Assembly: GCA_000349905.1 (NCBI GenBank)
Contig: KB722768.1
Coordinates: forward strand, 85,964 to 149,963
Direction: 5' to 3'
Origin: Volvariella volvacea V23
Taxonomy: Eukaryota > Basidiomycota > Agaricomycetes > Agaricales > Pluteaceae
Length of the DNA: 64,000 nucleotides
The position numbers and the translations under genes were made by a program. Below, piece after piece: positions 12,356 to 24,507 of this stretch. Position 1 is the stretch's first letter. Every line of letters starts with the position of its first letter. Below the pieces are notes generated by a model, which searched no databases, had not been told where the DNA came from, and saw nothing but the letters and a program-made list of their open reading frames with translations.

Positions 12356-14776
12356 CTAAACGACGACATTCTTGGTCTTGGGCAGGGAAGCCAAGGTCTC
12401 GTCGTCGAAGCCCAAGTGAGATCTGACCAACTCGGGAGGAGTGAGGGCCAACCATTGGCTCAGACTGATGTCCTCAAAGCGATCTATGAGAAGGCTGTTA
12501 GCGGTTACACCGTTCAGAGATGTAAAAATAGCTCACCAGAGTTGAAGATCTCAAGGAACTTCAAGGTAGTGTTTCCGATGTTCTCAACGTAGTGACCTAT
12601 CAGGTAATGTGAGCGGTTTGTGCATCTCGGAGCGGTGGAGGTGCCTTACCCATGCCACCTGGTACAAATCCTATGCGGGTGGACTCAGGTCAGATACAGG
12701 TCTTTAACAGGGACATACGCAACTTACCAATATCACCAGCTTGATAATCGAAAGTCCTGGCGTTTGACCTAGAGGCAAAGATGGTGATACGGGCATTACC
12801 CTCACTATGGATGACACGGGGAATGTCCGGAGTTAGTAACACGACGATCAACCATGAGTCGGACGTACAGGAAGAATGTCCATTCGTCTTGAGTTGGGTG
12901 CCACTAGAGAGTAGATAAGAAACCTATTTTCACGTTCTGGAGGGTAACAATGAAAGCTTACGTGGAGTTCACTAGCAGTCAAGACCGTCAATATCAATAC
13001 ATTGTGGGATCGCGAACTGAGTATGTGTCGACTTACCGAACTGCACCAGGCTCAACAGTAACCTCGGCAGCTGCGATTGCAACGGAAACCTTGAAAGTGG
13101 AGGAATCAACGATCTTGACGCTACCACCGGGAAGTTGAATTTCCGGGACTTGAGACATCCTGAATGAGAAGGGGTCGGGGACCGTTCCTTGCGGGCTTTG
13201 AGGCGCATCGGAGTCGGGGGCAGGGAGACCTGTGGAGGAGTTAGTATTTGAGTGATGTAGAAACGATGATGGTCATTTGAACTGCTTACTGGCAGCTGGG
13301 AAAATGTAAAGTTCTTCAGAGGGAAGGTGGGCGAAGGAGGTGACATTTCTATGAGAGGCGAAGTGTGAATGAGCTCTGTTGAAATCATGCCTGACGCGAT
13401 CCATACCTCTGGAAGTTCTTTTCGAGAACTGAAATACGATTAAAATGTAGTTCCCATCCCGGATGACTCATAAATGTGACTTACCTTCAACGGGAACGTG
13501 GGAAAGCCAATCCGTCAACTGTAATTAGTGTTAGACCTGCTTCGGCAGCTTCGCAGACAACGAGATATTATACCATGAAAGTTGAGTCTTCGCTAAACGC
13601 TCCATCATCGAATACCTGCACGGTTAATGACGTCAACGATGACATTAATCAACGGATCAGGTCGCAAGACATACCAAAATAAACTCGGAACCTTCAGGGT
13701 CATCATCGGTAGCTTGGAGAGAGTGTGGGATACCAGGTGGGAAGTACCACAAATCGCCAGGGCCCTATTACCGAGCGGTGAGCAGTGAGAATATATCCTC
13801 TATACCCCCCCTTTCAGCAAGGAATCGAGACGATTACTTACGACAGTATCAACGTAGTTGCGGCCTTGTGCATCAACAGCAGTAATTTGTGTACTTCCCT
13901 GTCATTCAATAGGCGTTGAGTCGGATTGAGTGAGAAAAGATACCAGCTTGACCATACCTTGAGGACATATGCCCACTGAAACAACAGGTCAGTATTTCGA
14001 AGCGACGTGGGATAAGATGGATCCTTACCTCCGCAGTCTTGTGCCAATGCAGTTCACTTTGCCAAAGTCAGCAAATCTGCCGCTCCCAGCGTAAAATCCA
14101 TTTGTCTTACCGAACCGCGCCAGGTGCCAAGCGCATATTGACACCAGCCATAGCTACGAGATGGTGTCAGCAAGTTAACTCACGAATACCGATGCTGAAA
14201 CCTTACAAGTAGCAATTGGCATGTCACGAACTGCAGAGCACAACAATAAGTGCATGCTCGGTATTGTCAGTAGGCGTTGTACTCACCACTTTGCTCGCGG
14301 GCCCAGCCACCAGTGTGCATGCGGTTGTGGCTCGACGTGAATGCCCATTTGGCGTTCTCCCTAAAAAAAGTCGGGGGTCAATGAACGAAATACGCTCGGC
14401 AGGAAATTCAGAACACGTACACAGCACCGTGGTCGGTGGTCGGGGGAGCAAGCAAGTCGGGGTTTTGCAATGCAAGCGGAACATTGTTCGGACCCAACAA
14501 TGGGGCGCCGAGCGATCCTCGAACAGGTTGAGGATCAACGCCCTCTTGACCAGGGATCCATGCTGGGCCGTTGGGATCAAGGCCGATGGGTGGGACGGTC
14601 GCAAGAGGGTCAGACCCAGTAGCAGCGGCCGTGGCTATATCAGCGCTGACCGTGTCGATCAAAGATGCGGCGGGGGTGGCCTCGGTAGCATCTGCATCGT
14701 TGGCCTGCGGTGCTGGTGCGCCAGAGACGATGCCGGCGATGAGCAAAGCAATGAAGCAGGTGGAGATTCTGATCAT
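12356..14776 (-). CDS. secreted oxalate decarboxylase, bicupin
   Basis: Converts oxalate to formate and CO2 with Mn, controlling extracellular oxalate and pH in wood- and litter-decay fungi. The protein starts with a signal peptide ([20 protein letters not shown]) and an Ala/Pro/Thr-rich linker. The first cupin has [19 protein letters not shown] (two His and Glu ligands) and GIPHSLQ (third His). The second has [10 protein letters not shown], then [11 protein letters not shown] spread over three exons, and GGMGH-type sequence. The C-terminus reads [18 protein letters not shown] and ends VVV. The gene is split by many short introns, including a 10-nt exon at 12962-12971. Both cupins keep their metal ligands, so the enzyme should be active. 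It converges with the amylase. Confidence 0.93.
12962..12971 (-). other. 10-nt microexon in the oxalate decarboxylase
   Basis: Read on the minus strand, TGAACTCCAC is bounded by CTAG before and GTAAGC after. Joining it to the previous exon (ending GCAGTTCG) and the next (starting TGGCACCC) restores RELHWHP, the metal-binding start of cupin 2. Without it the reading frame and a His ligand are lost. Confidence 0.75.
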
Positions 14777-14887
14777 TGTTGGGGGAAGTAGAGATAGGCT
14801 GGTGAGAGGGCTAGGATGTAAAGTTAGAAACTCTTCGAAAGGATTTGACCGCTGAAGAAGCTGGAGGACTCGAAGTGTTCAAGTGAG

Positions 14888-14895
14888 CTTATATA
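14888..14895 (-). promoter_or_regulatory. TATA box of the oxalate decarboxylase
   Basis: TATATAAG on the minus strand, about 112 nt before the ATG at 14776. The distance is reasonable for a fungal core promoter. Confidence 0.5.
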
Positions 14896-14899
14896 CTCG

Positions 14900-16424
14900 A
14901 TGCGATCCCCGCTCCGCACAATATTTAAGAAATAATTCTTCAATTTCTTGAACTTTGCGTCATGAAGAATACCAAAACACCTTCCGTAATGACCGATGCA
15001 CACCATGGCGTAGTGTGCAAGCTTCGATTAATTAACCACGGCTCGGAAGAGTCGGTCAAGTTTTACGTACTGTATGACCTTGCCGGTCCGATAATCATCG
15101 TCCCAGGAAGGGCAAAAAGAGGTGAGGCTCACATTTGCAGGAGAGCACCAGTAATGAACACGTATGCTGATATCATAACCGAAGCGGCCATAACACGCTC
15201 CATATGGTAAGCATCAATAACTCTGGGAGTCATAGTGGTTTTGGGGTGTCAGCTCTCAAGACATCTCCTTATGCGAATAGAGTAGTCCGAGCGAAGTTGA
15301 TTCAATCGTGGCAAGTGTTCCGATGAAGAAGGGATAGATCGAAAGCATCGGGGAAGACGCCGGGGAGTATTGCTGGTTGGTAAGCCATTTTTCGTATTCA
15401 CTTCAACTCGTCGGCACTATGTGATACACGAGCCGATTTATTTACTGTAAGACTTTGTGCCGTTCTACTTGCATGTATAGATTACGCCTCACTGAATAGC
15501 GATTTGCAAAGTTGGATAGACTCTGAGTCCTTTTACAATAGCTGCTCAGCCATTGGGCCGGTCAGCTCGCAAATGGAGTTACTTCTTTTCCGAGCTTCCT
15601 AGATGGAGCGGCAAACGGGGTCAAATGGGCGCTTAGTACAACAAAACAATACAAAAGGGGTGGAGGAGAAACTCCATCACATCAACGATTCCTACCACTC
15701 ACCGACCTAAAAATAGGACGCGCGCTTGGCAATTACACGACCAGCCGCGAAACAAGGTAGTTCAACTTCGCAGGCGTGATTGGTCGGTCATCAAGGCCAA
15801 AACCATGCAGCTATGGCGTGAGCTGAATCACTCGGGGGTGCTCGGGAGCTGCATATCGTAAAGCTGAGCTGAAATGCTTACCCTTTGGAGCGTAACCATC
15901 CATTGGTGGTGAATAATTGTATCATCCGTGATGACATTACGAGTTGCTTCAAAGGTAGCGCAAATTTCGTATCAAACCGGAGGTGCGTTGATTGCTGACT
16001 GGAGCTTGAAAGCAGAACAAGAGTGGAAGAAACAACTGGGATGTCGGACAGTTGTGGCCTGTCACGGATTACAGCACAATGACCGGCGGTGGGTTTAGGC
16101 AGAAAGTAAGTTCCAAGTAGGCCACGAATTCAATATGCGTACCTGCCAGTGGGCGGACTGCGATTCGAAGTGTAGAGAGCTGGCTAAGTAGAGCCAGCCC
16201 ACGTTGCAAGCTCGGCAATTGCCGCCCGAATGGATTCGGATGTCGCCGATCTACCCTCGGTGTTGAGGAACGAGAATGGGCTAAATCCACAGGTGTCAAG
16301 GTCCAAAGGGCGGCCTAATAATACTCTTGTACCTGCGTCTACGACAGAATGTTATCTCAATCCATTTTGGGGGCATATACTGAGATGCGACAAAAATATC
16401 TAATAGCACCACACCATGGTCAAC
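14900..16424. other. gene-poor stretch
   Basis: About 1.5 kb between the oxalate decarboxylase promoter and the end of MYND copy D. Only short frames without motifs are seen (for example 14962-15210 plus and 16069-16299 minus). No gene is supported. Confidence 0.4.
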
Positions 16425-18641
16425 TCAGCGGGTAGTTGAATCCTCAAACACGCCCTCTCGATCCTGAGGGCCATTCTTCCAAGAAAGCTTTGGAGGACAT
16501 TTTTCGTCAAACTTCCTCCACTGAGGATTATATGCGATTCCGGCCAGCCCGCGATCATCCTGCGGCACAATGACAAGCTCTAGCACAAAATCAACTGTAT
16601 AAGCCAATTAAGTGTTGGAACTAAATACAGGATACACATACCCCAAGTAAGCCAGGTCTAATGGTTCCTTCCTCATTATACATGAGGTGCAGTGTCTCGA
16701 TGACGGGGGGACCATCATCACTAAGCTCAAGTTTACTCTCCCTAAACGCAGATTCCATCTCCATCTTCGCTATCCCCTTCTTCAAACCTAGAATTCTTTC
16801 TATAGTCCCAAGAGCTTCATCAATCTTGAAGACCCCAACACCAGTGTACCGGAACTTGTTGATATAATGTCTCGCTCCCGGAACGTGCTCGACTGTCCAG
16901 AGCATACAATGAGTTTTGGCTCGATTGGCGTCTTTTTGTAGGTTTAATGCGATTGAAGGGTTAAATAGAACAGAGCGGAAGCGCCAGTTGAGCTAGTCCT
17001 CTAGTTTTTCAGCATTCTTTATGTTATGCTTTCGTACTCTATCGATCTCTTTTCTATCAGTCACAATCCTGGAAAGGACTTCGCATTAATGAATAAATCA
17101 ATGGTAAGTGTAACTTACTGGCAATACTGTCTGTCATCGCCGAACACTGAAACCTCCATTATAACGTCACTTAGAGTATAGTACGCACTTGCGCTTTTTC
17201 CAAGTCTCCAGCTGACACCTCTTCGAGCTTTAGTGGTATAAGTCTAAGCTAAACGACCGAGACAAGAACCACGAATATATACTTACCAGTAAAACGCGAA
17301 CATGCATTCTCCACATCGAGACTGCTTCACTGCTGACTCACGATCACCGCACCCAAAGCAATACCCAGGCCTAGGGGACACCCGCCTCGAATTCTGCGGC
17401 TCAGGCTTCCGCTTTGATTGCTTGGTCCTCAGCTTTGCGAAGACGGAGTGTACCCCAAAGTTCTTGTTGTATATCACGTCTTCAAAATCTTGTTGTATCA
17501 TAAGGTCCGTGTTATTCTTTATGAACTTGACGGCCTATTCGACGTGCCTAGCCAATGACTTGTAAATTCGCTGAACGTGTATATGCGTTTTAGAAGACGT
17601 ACTCCGTCAATTCCGAGTCATCTACCTTCAGCGCTTGCAGGGTCAGAGCGAGATTGGCGCGTATTTTGAAGGCGAGTTTAAGCATTGTGCCTAATGGATC
17701 GCTTCGGGAATAGGATTCGGACTGCTCAACGCCTTCAAGCACTTTTTTAAACGCGAATCTGGCCACTTTCAGGTCGACACCCATGGATACTCGACCATAG
17801 TGGTAGAACAGCTCACTAGGCCGGTTGACGTCAATCGCTAGTTCTACTAAAGACAGGGCACTTACGGATATTTCACCCAGGCTTTTTATTTGGGCTTAAA
17901 CGCTTAACATTTGTCAATACTTGAATCGATGCAATCTTGCAGGTAGGGAAAGATGGGTACTGGTGTATCGACCCCCGAATACCTAGGTGAGCACAGTGTG
18001 CAACAAAACGGTGTGTACCTGCACCAATTCCCTTGCAGGATGTGCTTGGATATGTGTATCCCGAACTCATGGAGATCGATTTAGGCTTTTGTATGTGCAT
18101 ATAGTACGAGTTTTCTATGCGTACCTTCTCGAACACAACGTTTCCATTAACTGACGTGTTGCTACCACACCAGCCATTTAATTTGAGCGCAAACTCTGGT
18201 GCTTCTTCGAGCTCATAAAGCAACTCCTGAATCACCCGTATAACGAGCCCATGCAAGCCGGTTGGTACTAGGCAAAATCCCAGCACAAAAGGTCATCAGA
18301 CGTGAAGGAAGGAAGCAAAACTCTCGAGCGTCAACTTTACTCGCATATTCGAATACCAACGGCAAGCAGAGATTATAGAACAGCGACATGGGGATATCTG
18401 CTGACACGCACAATACGTCTTGAACTTCAGATCTCAGGAGCATGCAAAATGATTCATCTAGAGCTAATGCAATCACTGAGTAAGTAGTAAGGTGTTCTGA
18501 GTTGTTGGTAGTTTCTTGTACGTGATGGGGATAGGCGCACGTATTCAAAGTTCCCTTTGTGCATCTTTGAGGGCAAGTAAACTTGGATTCGGAGCGTGTG
18601 CCACTGAGAAGTTCTGCCTCCGCGCGTTGTTTGTCGTACAT
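16425..18641 (-). pseudogene. MYND-family copy D, stop codon and lost zinc ligand
   Basis: Nearly full-length copy of the D/E subtype. The start at 18641 (MYDKQRAEAELL) is followed by VVIRVIQELLYELEEAPEF, the LALTLQALKVDDSELTEYVF segment, and the finger: CFGC, then CGEC, then FYCSKRCQLETWKKRK across an intron, with the final Cys (FQC) on the next exon. The ligand His of WKKHK is Arg (CGC). The C-terminal domain begins with an in-frame TAG where copy E has TGG (EDWLNWR), near 17000. The rest is open: HCMLWTVEH, VGVFKIDEAL, YNPQWRKFDEK, GPQDREGVF, then a short extra tail. Probably inactive, unless splicing skips the stop. Confidence 0.6.
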
Positions 18642-19288
18642 AGCTAAGCTACTTCTTAAATAATCGCAGGATCTAGCATGTGTGGATGGGTGAGCGCTAA
18701 TGTTAGGGTATGGGATGGTGGTCAGCATGAGAAGTGGACGACCAAGCTGGTATTTATCCTAGTCGAGCTCTTGCGCACAAGTCCACCCACCTTCTAAATT
18801 CAGTGAACAAAGCAAGGCCAAACATTAAAATATTTAAATAGAGCCAGAGAACGAGAAAGTAATTCTTCGTTGTCTACGCCCGCTACAGGCGACGCATCTT
18901 TGACTCGATGTTGAAATTACATGACGAAGACATAACTAGAGAGTTAGTCCCTGCTACTTTGAAGCCAACACCATTCGACGCCGCACTCGCAATTATTGGT
19001 TGTGCACAGTGAGAGACTTGTACTACCCATCTCGAATCCCCAAAAATGCATTCTCAATCTGGGTGGACCATTCTTCCACGAAATCTTGGAAGAACGATCC
19101 CCATCAATCATTTTCCTTCGTTACGCTATATGCGCTATTCCTCAGCAGAATAAGTCAATTCAGTATCCGCATTCTATGCGCCAAAACGTCATATCCCATT
19201 TTGAACGCTTTATATGAAAAATAATGTTTGAATTGTACCAGAGATTGACCTGGTGATAAGCCCAAGCAGGATATTTCACTGTAACCCT
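18642..19288. other. gap between copies D and E
   Basis: About 0.65 kb holding the copy D promoter side and the copy E 3' side. Short plus-strand frames at 18996-19224 have no motif. Confidence 0.35.
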
Positions 19289-21563
19289 TTAAGCATCGAA
19301 GGTGCCTTCTCGGTCCTGGGGACCCTTCTTCCACGACAGCTTTGGAGGAGGAGACAATCTTCGTCAACCATAAGTCCCCACTGAGGGTCATATGCTATAC
19401 CCGGCAGCTCTTCACTTCTACCCAACAAATACACCGGGAATTGAACTATCACGAGTGCGTTCAACACCTGTGTTAGCATCGCAACATAGCGGCTGACCAC
19501 GAGAGACGACCTACAATATTCGAGCCACGGCAGGATATTCCCATCATCACTGTACACAAGGTGCAACGTTGCAAGGACAGAGAGGCTTTTACACCTCCCC
19601 TCATTCTCACTGAATTTACCCTCCACGCACTTTCTCGCCTCTCCTTTCTTTACCTCCTGAATCTTATCCATCTTATCGAGCGCCTTGACGATCTTGAAGA
19701 CTCCAACACCAGTGTATTTGAACTTTTGGCTATAACTTAGCTCTTCGGGGGTGTACTCGACTCGCCAGAACATGCGACGCGTCTTGACGCGGTTGGGGTC
19801 CTTGTGAAGATCTAGTGCGTGGAATGGAATTTTTGGGTGGAAGAGGAAAGGACGCCAGTTGAGCCAGTCTTCCCATCTTTGTGCGGTCTTTGGCTGCCTC
19901 AGTCGTACATTGTCAATCTCTTCTCTTTCACAGGCGTCAAGTGCTCGTCAATCGGTTCGCGAAATAACTATAAACTATACTTACTGACAATAATACCTGG
20001 TATCATCAAGCCGTGGTAAATCATTATGCCATTACATAATGGTAAACGCTTACTTGTGTCTCTTCCAGTTCGTCACTTGACAGGTCTTCGAGCTTTCCGT
20101 AACGAGAAAGCATCAGCCCAACAAACCCCCTTCAATCCACAGGAAAACTTACCAATAAAACGCATACATGCATGCACCCCGCACACCTCGACAGCTTCAC
20201 CACCGGCTCGCGGGCATCGCACTCAAAGCAGACCTTATCCCTCGGATTGACGCGTTTTGACGTCGCAAGCGCCTTCTTCGGCTCTTTCTCCATCCTTTTA
20301 TCAACCGGATGCGAACTAAGCCCCTTTTCCCTATACAACACCTCTATGAGGTCGTCCGGGGCGATGAGGTCCTGGTTGCTCCTCAAGAACTTTACAACCC
20401 AGTCGACGTGCTCTGCAAGCTCTGAAGCGTTCGATTCGGAGTCGAGCTCCTGAAGAGCCAGGGCGAGAGTGGCGCGTATTCTGAATGCGAGGATGAGCGT
20501 TCGGCCTTTAGAACCGCTTTCGTAGGATTCGGAGGCTTCGACGCCTTCGAGAGGGAGAATCTGGCTATGTTCAGGTTCGAGTGCATCACCGCTTGGCCGT
20601 AGCGGTAGAATAGTGCACTTAGATGGGCGCTTGTATTATTATACGGCTATCGTTGGAAAGTGGAGCATTTACGGGTGCACCACCCAAGGCTTTAGCACGA
20701 AATTGTGCTTCTGCTATCGTTTTAAGCTCGAATTAATACACTCCTGTAGGTAAGTGAACGCTTCTGCTGGTCTCTTGATGGGCGGATGTCTAATAGACGT
20801 GGTAAGTAAGACAGAAATGAGTATCTACAAGTGCTCACATGAGGTGTGAGGATAGGTGGACTACCAGTTCAACATTTTAGTACTCAACGTGAGCCTTCGT
20901 GCAGTCTGAGCTGGCCTACGCGCACCTTCTGGAATACGACTTCTTCCATCTCCGTTGATCCTTTGTCGTCCCACCATCCGTTCAGCTTGAGGATCGACTC
21001 CGGCGCCTCCTTCAGTCCATGAATCAAACCATATAGCGCTAATAGAACAGGTTCACGCAAATCCTCGGATACTGGGTAAATCTCCAAGCAAGAAATCAGT
21101 GATCTAAAGACAAGGCAAAGAAAACGTACTCACTGTCCCGAGGGTCAATCTTGCACGCGCACGCACATAACGCTGGGTATGAGGAGGCGTAAAAAACCGA
21201 GTTTGGGACTTTTGTGGGCAACAACAAGCCAGGTGAGCTGAGGAGCTGCGAATCCATGAGCTCCTTCAGCGATTTATCGTCGCCCGAGTAACTGAAGAGA
21301 AAGGATTGATTCAGCCCCCAGGCGCTCAGTGGAAAATGTAAAGACACAGACCGAGTTCTGCGTCGCGTCGTACGTCCTTCATGTCGGGTATGTTCGAGGC
21401 GCGTATAAGATTTTGTAGGCTGTCTTCTCTTTCCATGTCGGAGAAAAACGAGCACCTCGTGGACCAACCCGGCGCCTAATTCTGTACGCCGAACAAACTC
21501 ACATCCTGTCGGATTCCATTGCGATGGCAGCTTTTCTTGTTCCTTTCCCAACAGCCTATCCAT
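19289..21563 (-). pseudogene. MYND-family copy E, frameshifts in finger and tail
   Basis: Closest relative of copy D. It starts at 21563 and keeps SEDLREPVLLALYGLIHGLKE, then a TPR-like part, and a finger with CFEC, CAGC and, past an intron, CSKTCQVTNWKRHK with all expected ligands. Just after CAGC, near 20168-20176, the sequence TGCATGCATG looks like a 4-nt tandem duplication. It puts the following YAFYW in another frame than the upstream finger half. In the tail, a 1-nt shift at a CTCCTCC run near 19350 separates YDPQWGLMVDEDC from PKLSWKKGPQDREGTFDA and its stop. The Trp lost in copy D (EDWLNWR) is intact here. Either the gene is dead or unusual splice sites rescue it. Confidence 0.6.
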
Positions 21564-21793
21564 GTCGTCTCTGTGTCATTGTCCCCCTGCATTTAGGAAA
21601 ATCTCGCTATTACGACTGGTTAGACAGGGATCCTCCTCCCCGTTGATTTAGAAGCCGGCCTAATTACACGCATTCAAGTCGTTCTGGTCTACTACTTTAC
21701 TGTTGGCAAGTCTATTGGTATGGGACCCTTCATAGCTATTGATTGACATGCACGAAATGAATACGGACCGGTGATACAGCACGACTAAGTGAA

Positions 21794-23315
21794 TCAAATA
21801 TCCTCCCCGTCAGGACAAACCCGCCTCAACCCACCCAAGACGCCCTTCTTCCATTCCTCCTTTGCCATGGTCATATACACCCATATTCCTCCCTCACCAT
21901 CTCCACACTGCATCGTCGCATACCTCCTCAGAGGGGTCGGCGACGATATGTTAGCAAACAAGCGTAAGACACCCCCAGACAAAGCCGAGGTGACATTGAG
22001 TGTCGTGCGAAGAGCTCCGTGGAAAGAGAGAGAGGCAAAAGGAAACTTGTGCCAGGAAGGGAAGACGGAAAGAAGCCCATCCGGACGGAACGGTACAGCA
22101 ATCTTAGCGTCGTTCCTAACCACCAAATCAATGTGCCTCTCAAACGCTTCTGTGTCATTCAGCCTCTCCACCGTCCTCCTAACGAGCTTCGCAATCCCTC
22201 CAACTGACATATATCGTACCATTTCAACAGTAAGGGTCGGGTCAACGCTGACGCCTATGACGGCGTTGTGGATGTAGGGAACTTGGTCAAAGTTTGGGTA
22301 TCTTGCGGGTAGCCGATGTCTAAGATCGACGGGGAATACGATGGTAACGGGTGTATTCTTCTCATCCAAGGGACGAGACGCATATATGGCCTTGGCGAGC
22401 CAGGCTACAATCGCATCGTTGGGGCTGATCCTCAGCCTCTCCTCGATCTTGCTCGTATCCTTATCCGCCTCAGCCTGAGCATCTGAGTGAAGCTGCTGGA
22501 GGAAAGACTTTGGGAGGTGGAGGTAGTTCTCCGTTTCGATGGGCTGCGCGGACAACTCGCGTTGGGTATGCTCGAGGAAGGTTTGCATTCCATTCTCGGC
22601 CAAGAGACTCCACCCCTTTGGCGGATCCGGCATCGGAGCTGTACTCTTCGGATCGCCTAAGGGTCCAAGAGGATTATGGTAGTGTGGGATATCGGGTACG
22701 GCGTCAACACCTTCGTTGACGCACGTCGCCCAGGCTTTGAGGATGTGGTATGCGCCATACGCGTCGTTGAATGCGTGTGGGAGCGTGATCGTCAAGAGCG
22801 TGGCGTCGTTGAAGGAGATGACGCGGACGTCGAGGATGGGTGGTGGAGGAGTGGTGAAGTAGAATGAGACGTCTCGGCCCTGTGGAGTGCCCTCGAAGAT
22901 GTCAATGATAGATCCCGGGTGCAGCGTAACTTGATCTTGGCCAGCTTGAGGCAACTTCCACTTGGAGTTGATGGGGGAGTCGTGCTTCCTGAGAGTGAAT
23001 GTGAAAGGAGGGTTTTGGTCGTCGAAGGTCTCGGGGATGCAGTATTCGAGTTGTCCCGCTTCCTGGCATGGATACGTTAGTATCTGGAAAAACAAGAAAA
23101 AAATATGGAGCGCGTACCGCATTAGATACTAGACGAGCACCAAGAGCGCGCCATTTCTTGGTAACAAGATCCTCCATAGCAGCTCTGAGCTTTGCCTCAT
23201 CAAGAGACCCATCAACACAAAGATAGAAACTCGTCACAAACGGCCTGGTGAGACTAGACGAATCGAGCGGAGTCAACGGCACAACATCGTAGGAGGGGCT
23301 GTCGACGCTGGTCAT
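21794..23315 (-). CDS. BAHD-like acyltransferase (fungal transferase family)
   Basis: Two exons (23118-23315 and 21794-23062) joined by a 55-nt intron give a protein of about 488 residues, the usual size for the family. This group transfers acyl groups from acyl-CoA to hydroxyls or amines, often in secondary metabolism (trichothecene O-acetyltransferase is a fungal example). The start reads YDVVPLTPLDSSSLTRPFV with a typical N-terminal LTPLD. The catalytic HxxxD motif is visible as HAFNDAYG about one third in. The usual C-terminal DFGWG loop is represented only by SWHKFPFASLSFHG, so it is weak. No signal peptide; probably cytosolic. No partner biosynthetic genes lie beside it. The substrate cannot be told. 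Confidence 0.82.
23063..23117 (-). other. intron of the acyltransferase
   Basis: GTACGC donor and TGCCAG acceptor, with an ACTAAC branch-point-like sequence before the acceptor. Removal joins LVSNA to EAGQLEY in frame. Confidence 0.75.
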
Positions 23316-23818
23316 GCTGCCAAGTCTGCTCGAAACCGGCTCTCAATATGATCTGGGTTCGGTTGCGGAAACATGATTGGCGCCTCTGGGCGGTCTTATC
23401 CAAGTGTATTGGTAAGACTATTGGTAAGCATCCTGCTCAATATATGAGAACTGTGATGAACGAGGAAGAAATATAGTAGGCTTACAAATGGGTTGATGGA
23501 ATCCTCGACTTCTGCGCGGGTGTCTCCAAGGGCGGGGTCCCGGCTACAATTCAACTGCGTGGATGCCTCACCATCACCGCATAAATGTCTATACTCCGCC
23601 TTCTACGCTTATCACAGCGTGGACGCAGGACAGGGTAGACGGGGTTAGTAGAATTTGGGCGCAGGTGTCAGTGCCTATCGCCTCGAAATAATTAGTTTGC
23701 ATCTATTTGTGGCGCATCCTCTTCCCACCACGTCGGAGCTGAGGGCACCCCAAATTGTCTATTAATCACACACCTTTTGAGCTCCTAATCTACAGAGGCA
23801 TGTCACATACGAATGAGG
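23316..23818. other. gap upstream of the acyltransferase
   Basis: About 0.5 kb of promoter-side DNA for the acyltransferase and the 3' side of the copy F relic. No gene seen. Confidence 0.35.
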
Positions 23819-24410
23819 TCAAAAGGTGTGCTCTCGATCCGGTGGATAGGATGGATACTTTTCACTAATCTTGGTGCGGCGAATCCTTATTGAGGAGTTT
23901 TCTCCACTCTGGATTATACGGTACGCATTCCAAGAGAGCCCTGGGTGCAAGCGTCATTGAGCAAGAATATTTGGCGAAGATAAACGATATGACAAAGGAA
24001 TATATAATGGCGAAAGGACTCACAAATGTCGATTTACGGGTGTACATTCACCTCCTGGCTGAACATATAGTGCATGGCAGGGATAGACCAGCCGAGCGAC
24101 ATCCCTTGTCATGAGCTTCAAGCATTCTCTGTACCTGCTACCCTTTTTCTTTCGGCTCGTCCTTTCACGCCTTCATGAAGTGTCCAAGTCCGTCGACCTT
24201 GAAGGTGCCTGCTGCCGCGATTGTAAGCTCGTTTCGCGTTTGCTGGTTTCTGGTTGACACAGGGAGAAGCAAAAAGAGAGAAAAATTCAACCCCTCCCGC
24301 ACTATTTTTTTACATCCTTCGTTGTTCTTTGGGGGTGAACCAGAGAAAGCAGCACGAGACGTTGGCCTTGTTTGGTGCACAGAAGTGAATTGACATATTT
24401 GGAAATATTA
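23819..24410 (-). pseudogene. MYND-family copy F, C-terminal remnant
   Basis: Only the C-terminal domain is left. RNELTIAAAGTFKVDG near 24200 matches the KFTIVA..VYKVDEV block of copy A. VPYNPEWRKLLNKDSPH near 23900 matches the WRKLL block but runs into a stop, and PPDREHTF with its stop at 23819 lies in another frame. No finger or N-terminal half is found on this strand. It lies head to head with copy G. Confidence 0.55.
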
Positions 24411-24507
24411 GTCCATGTACACTCGAACTCGCTAATACTACGTCGTGCGTCTTCACAACTATTTTATACCAGAGAGTATTTGAAATACTCGATATAAGTG
24501 AGCTGGA

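Noticed and set aside
14216..14855. Plus-strand frames opposite the oxalate decarboxylase start
   Set aside because: Antisense of the signal peptide and linker exons; no motif.
21789..22867. Plus-strand frames across the acyltransferase
   Set aside because: Antisense shadows of a clearly coding minus-strand exon.
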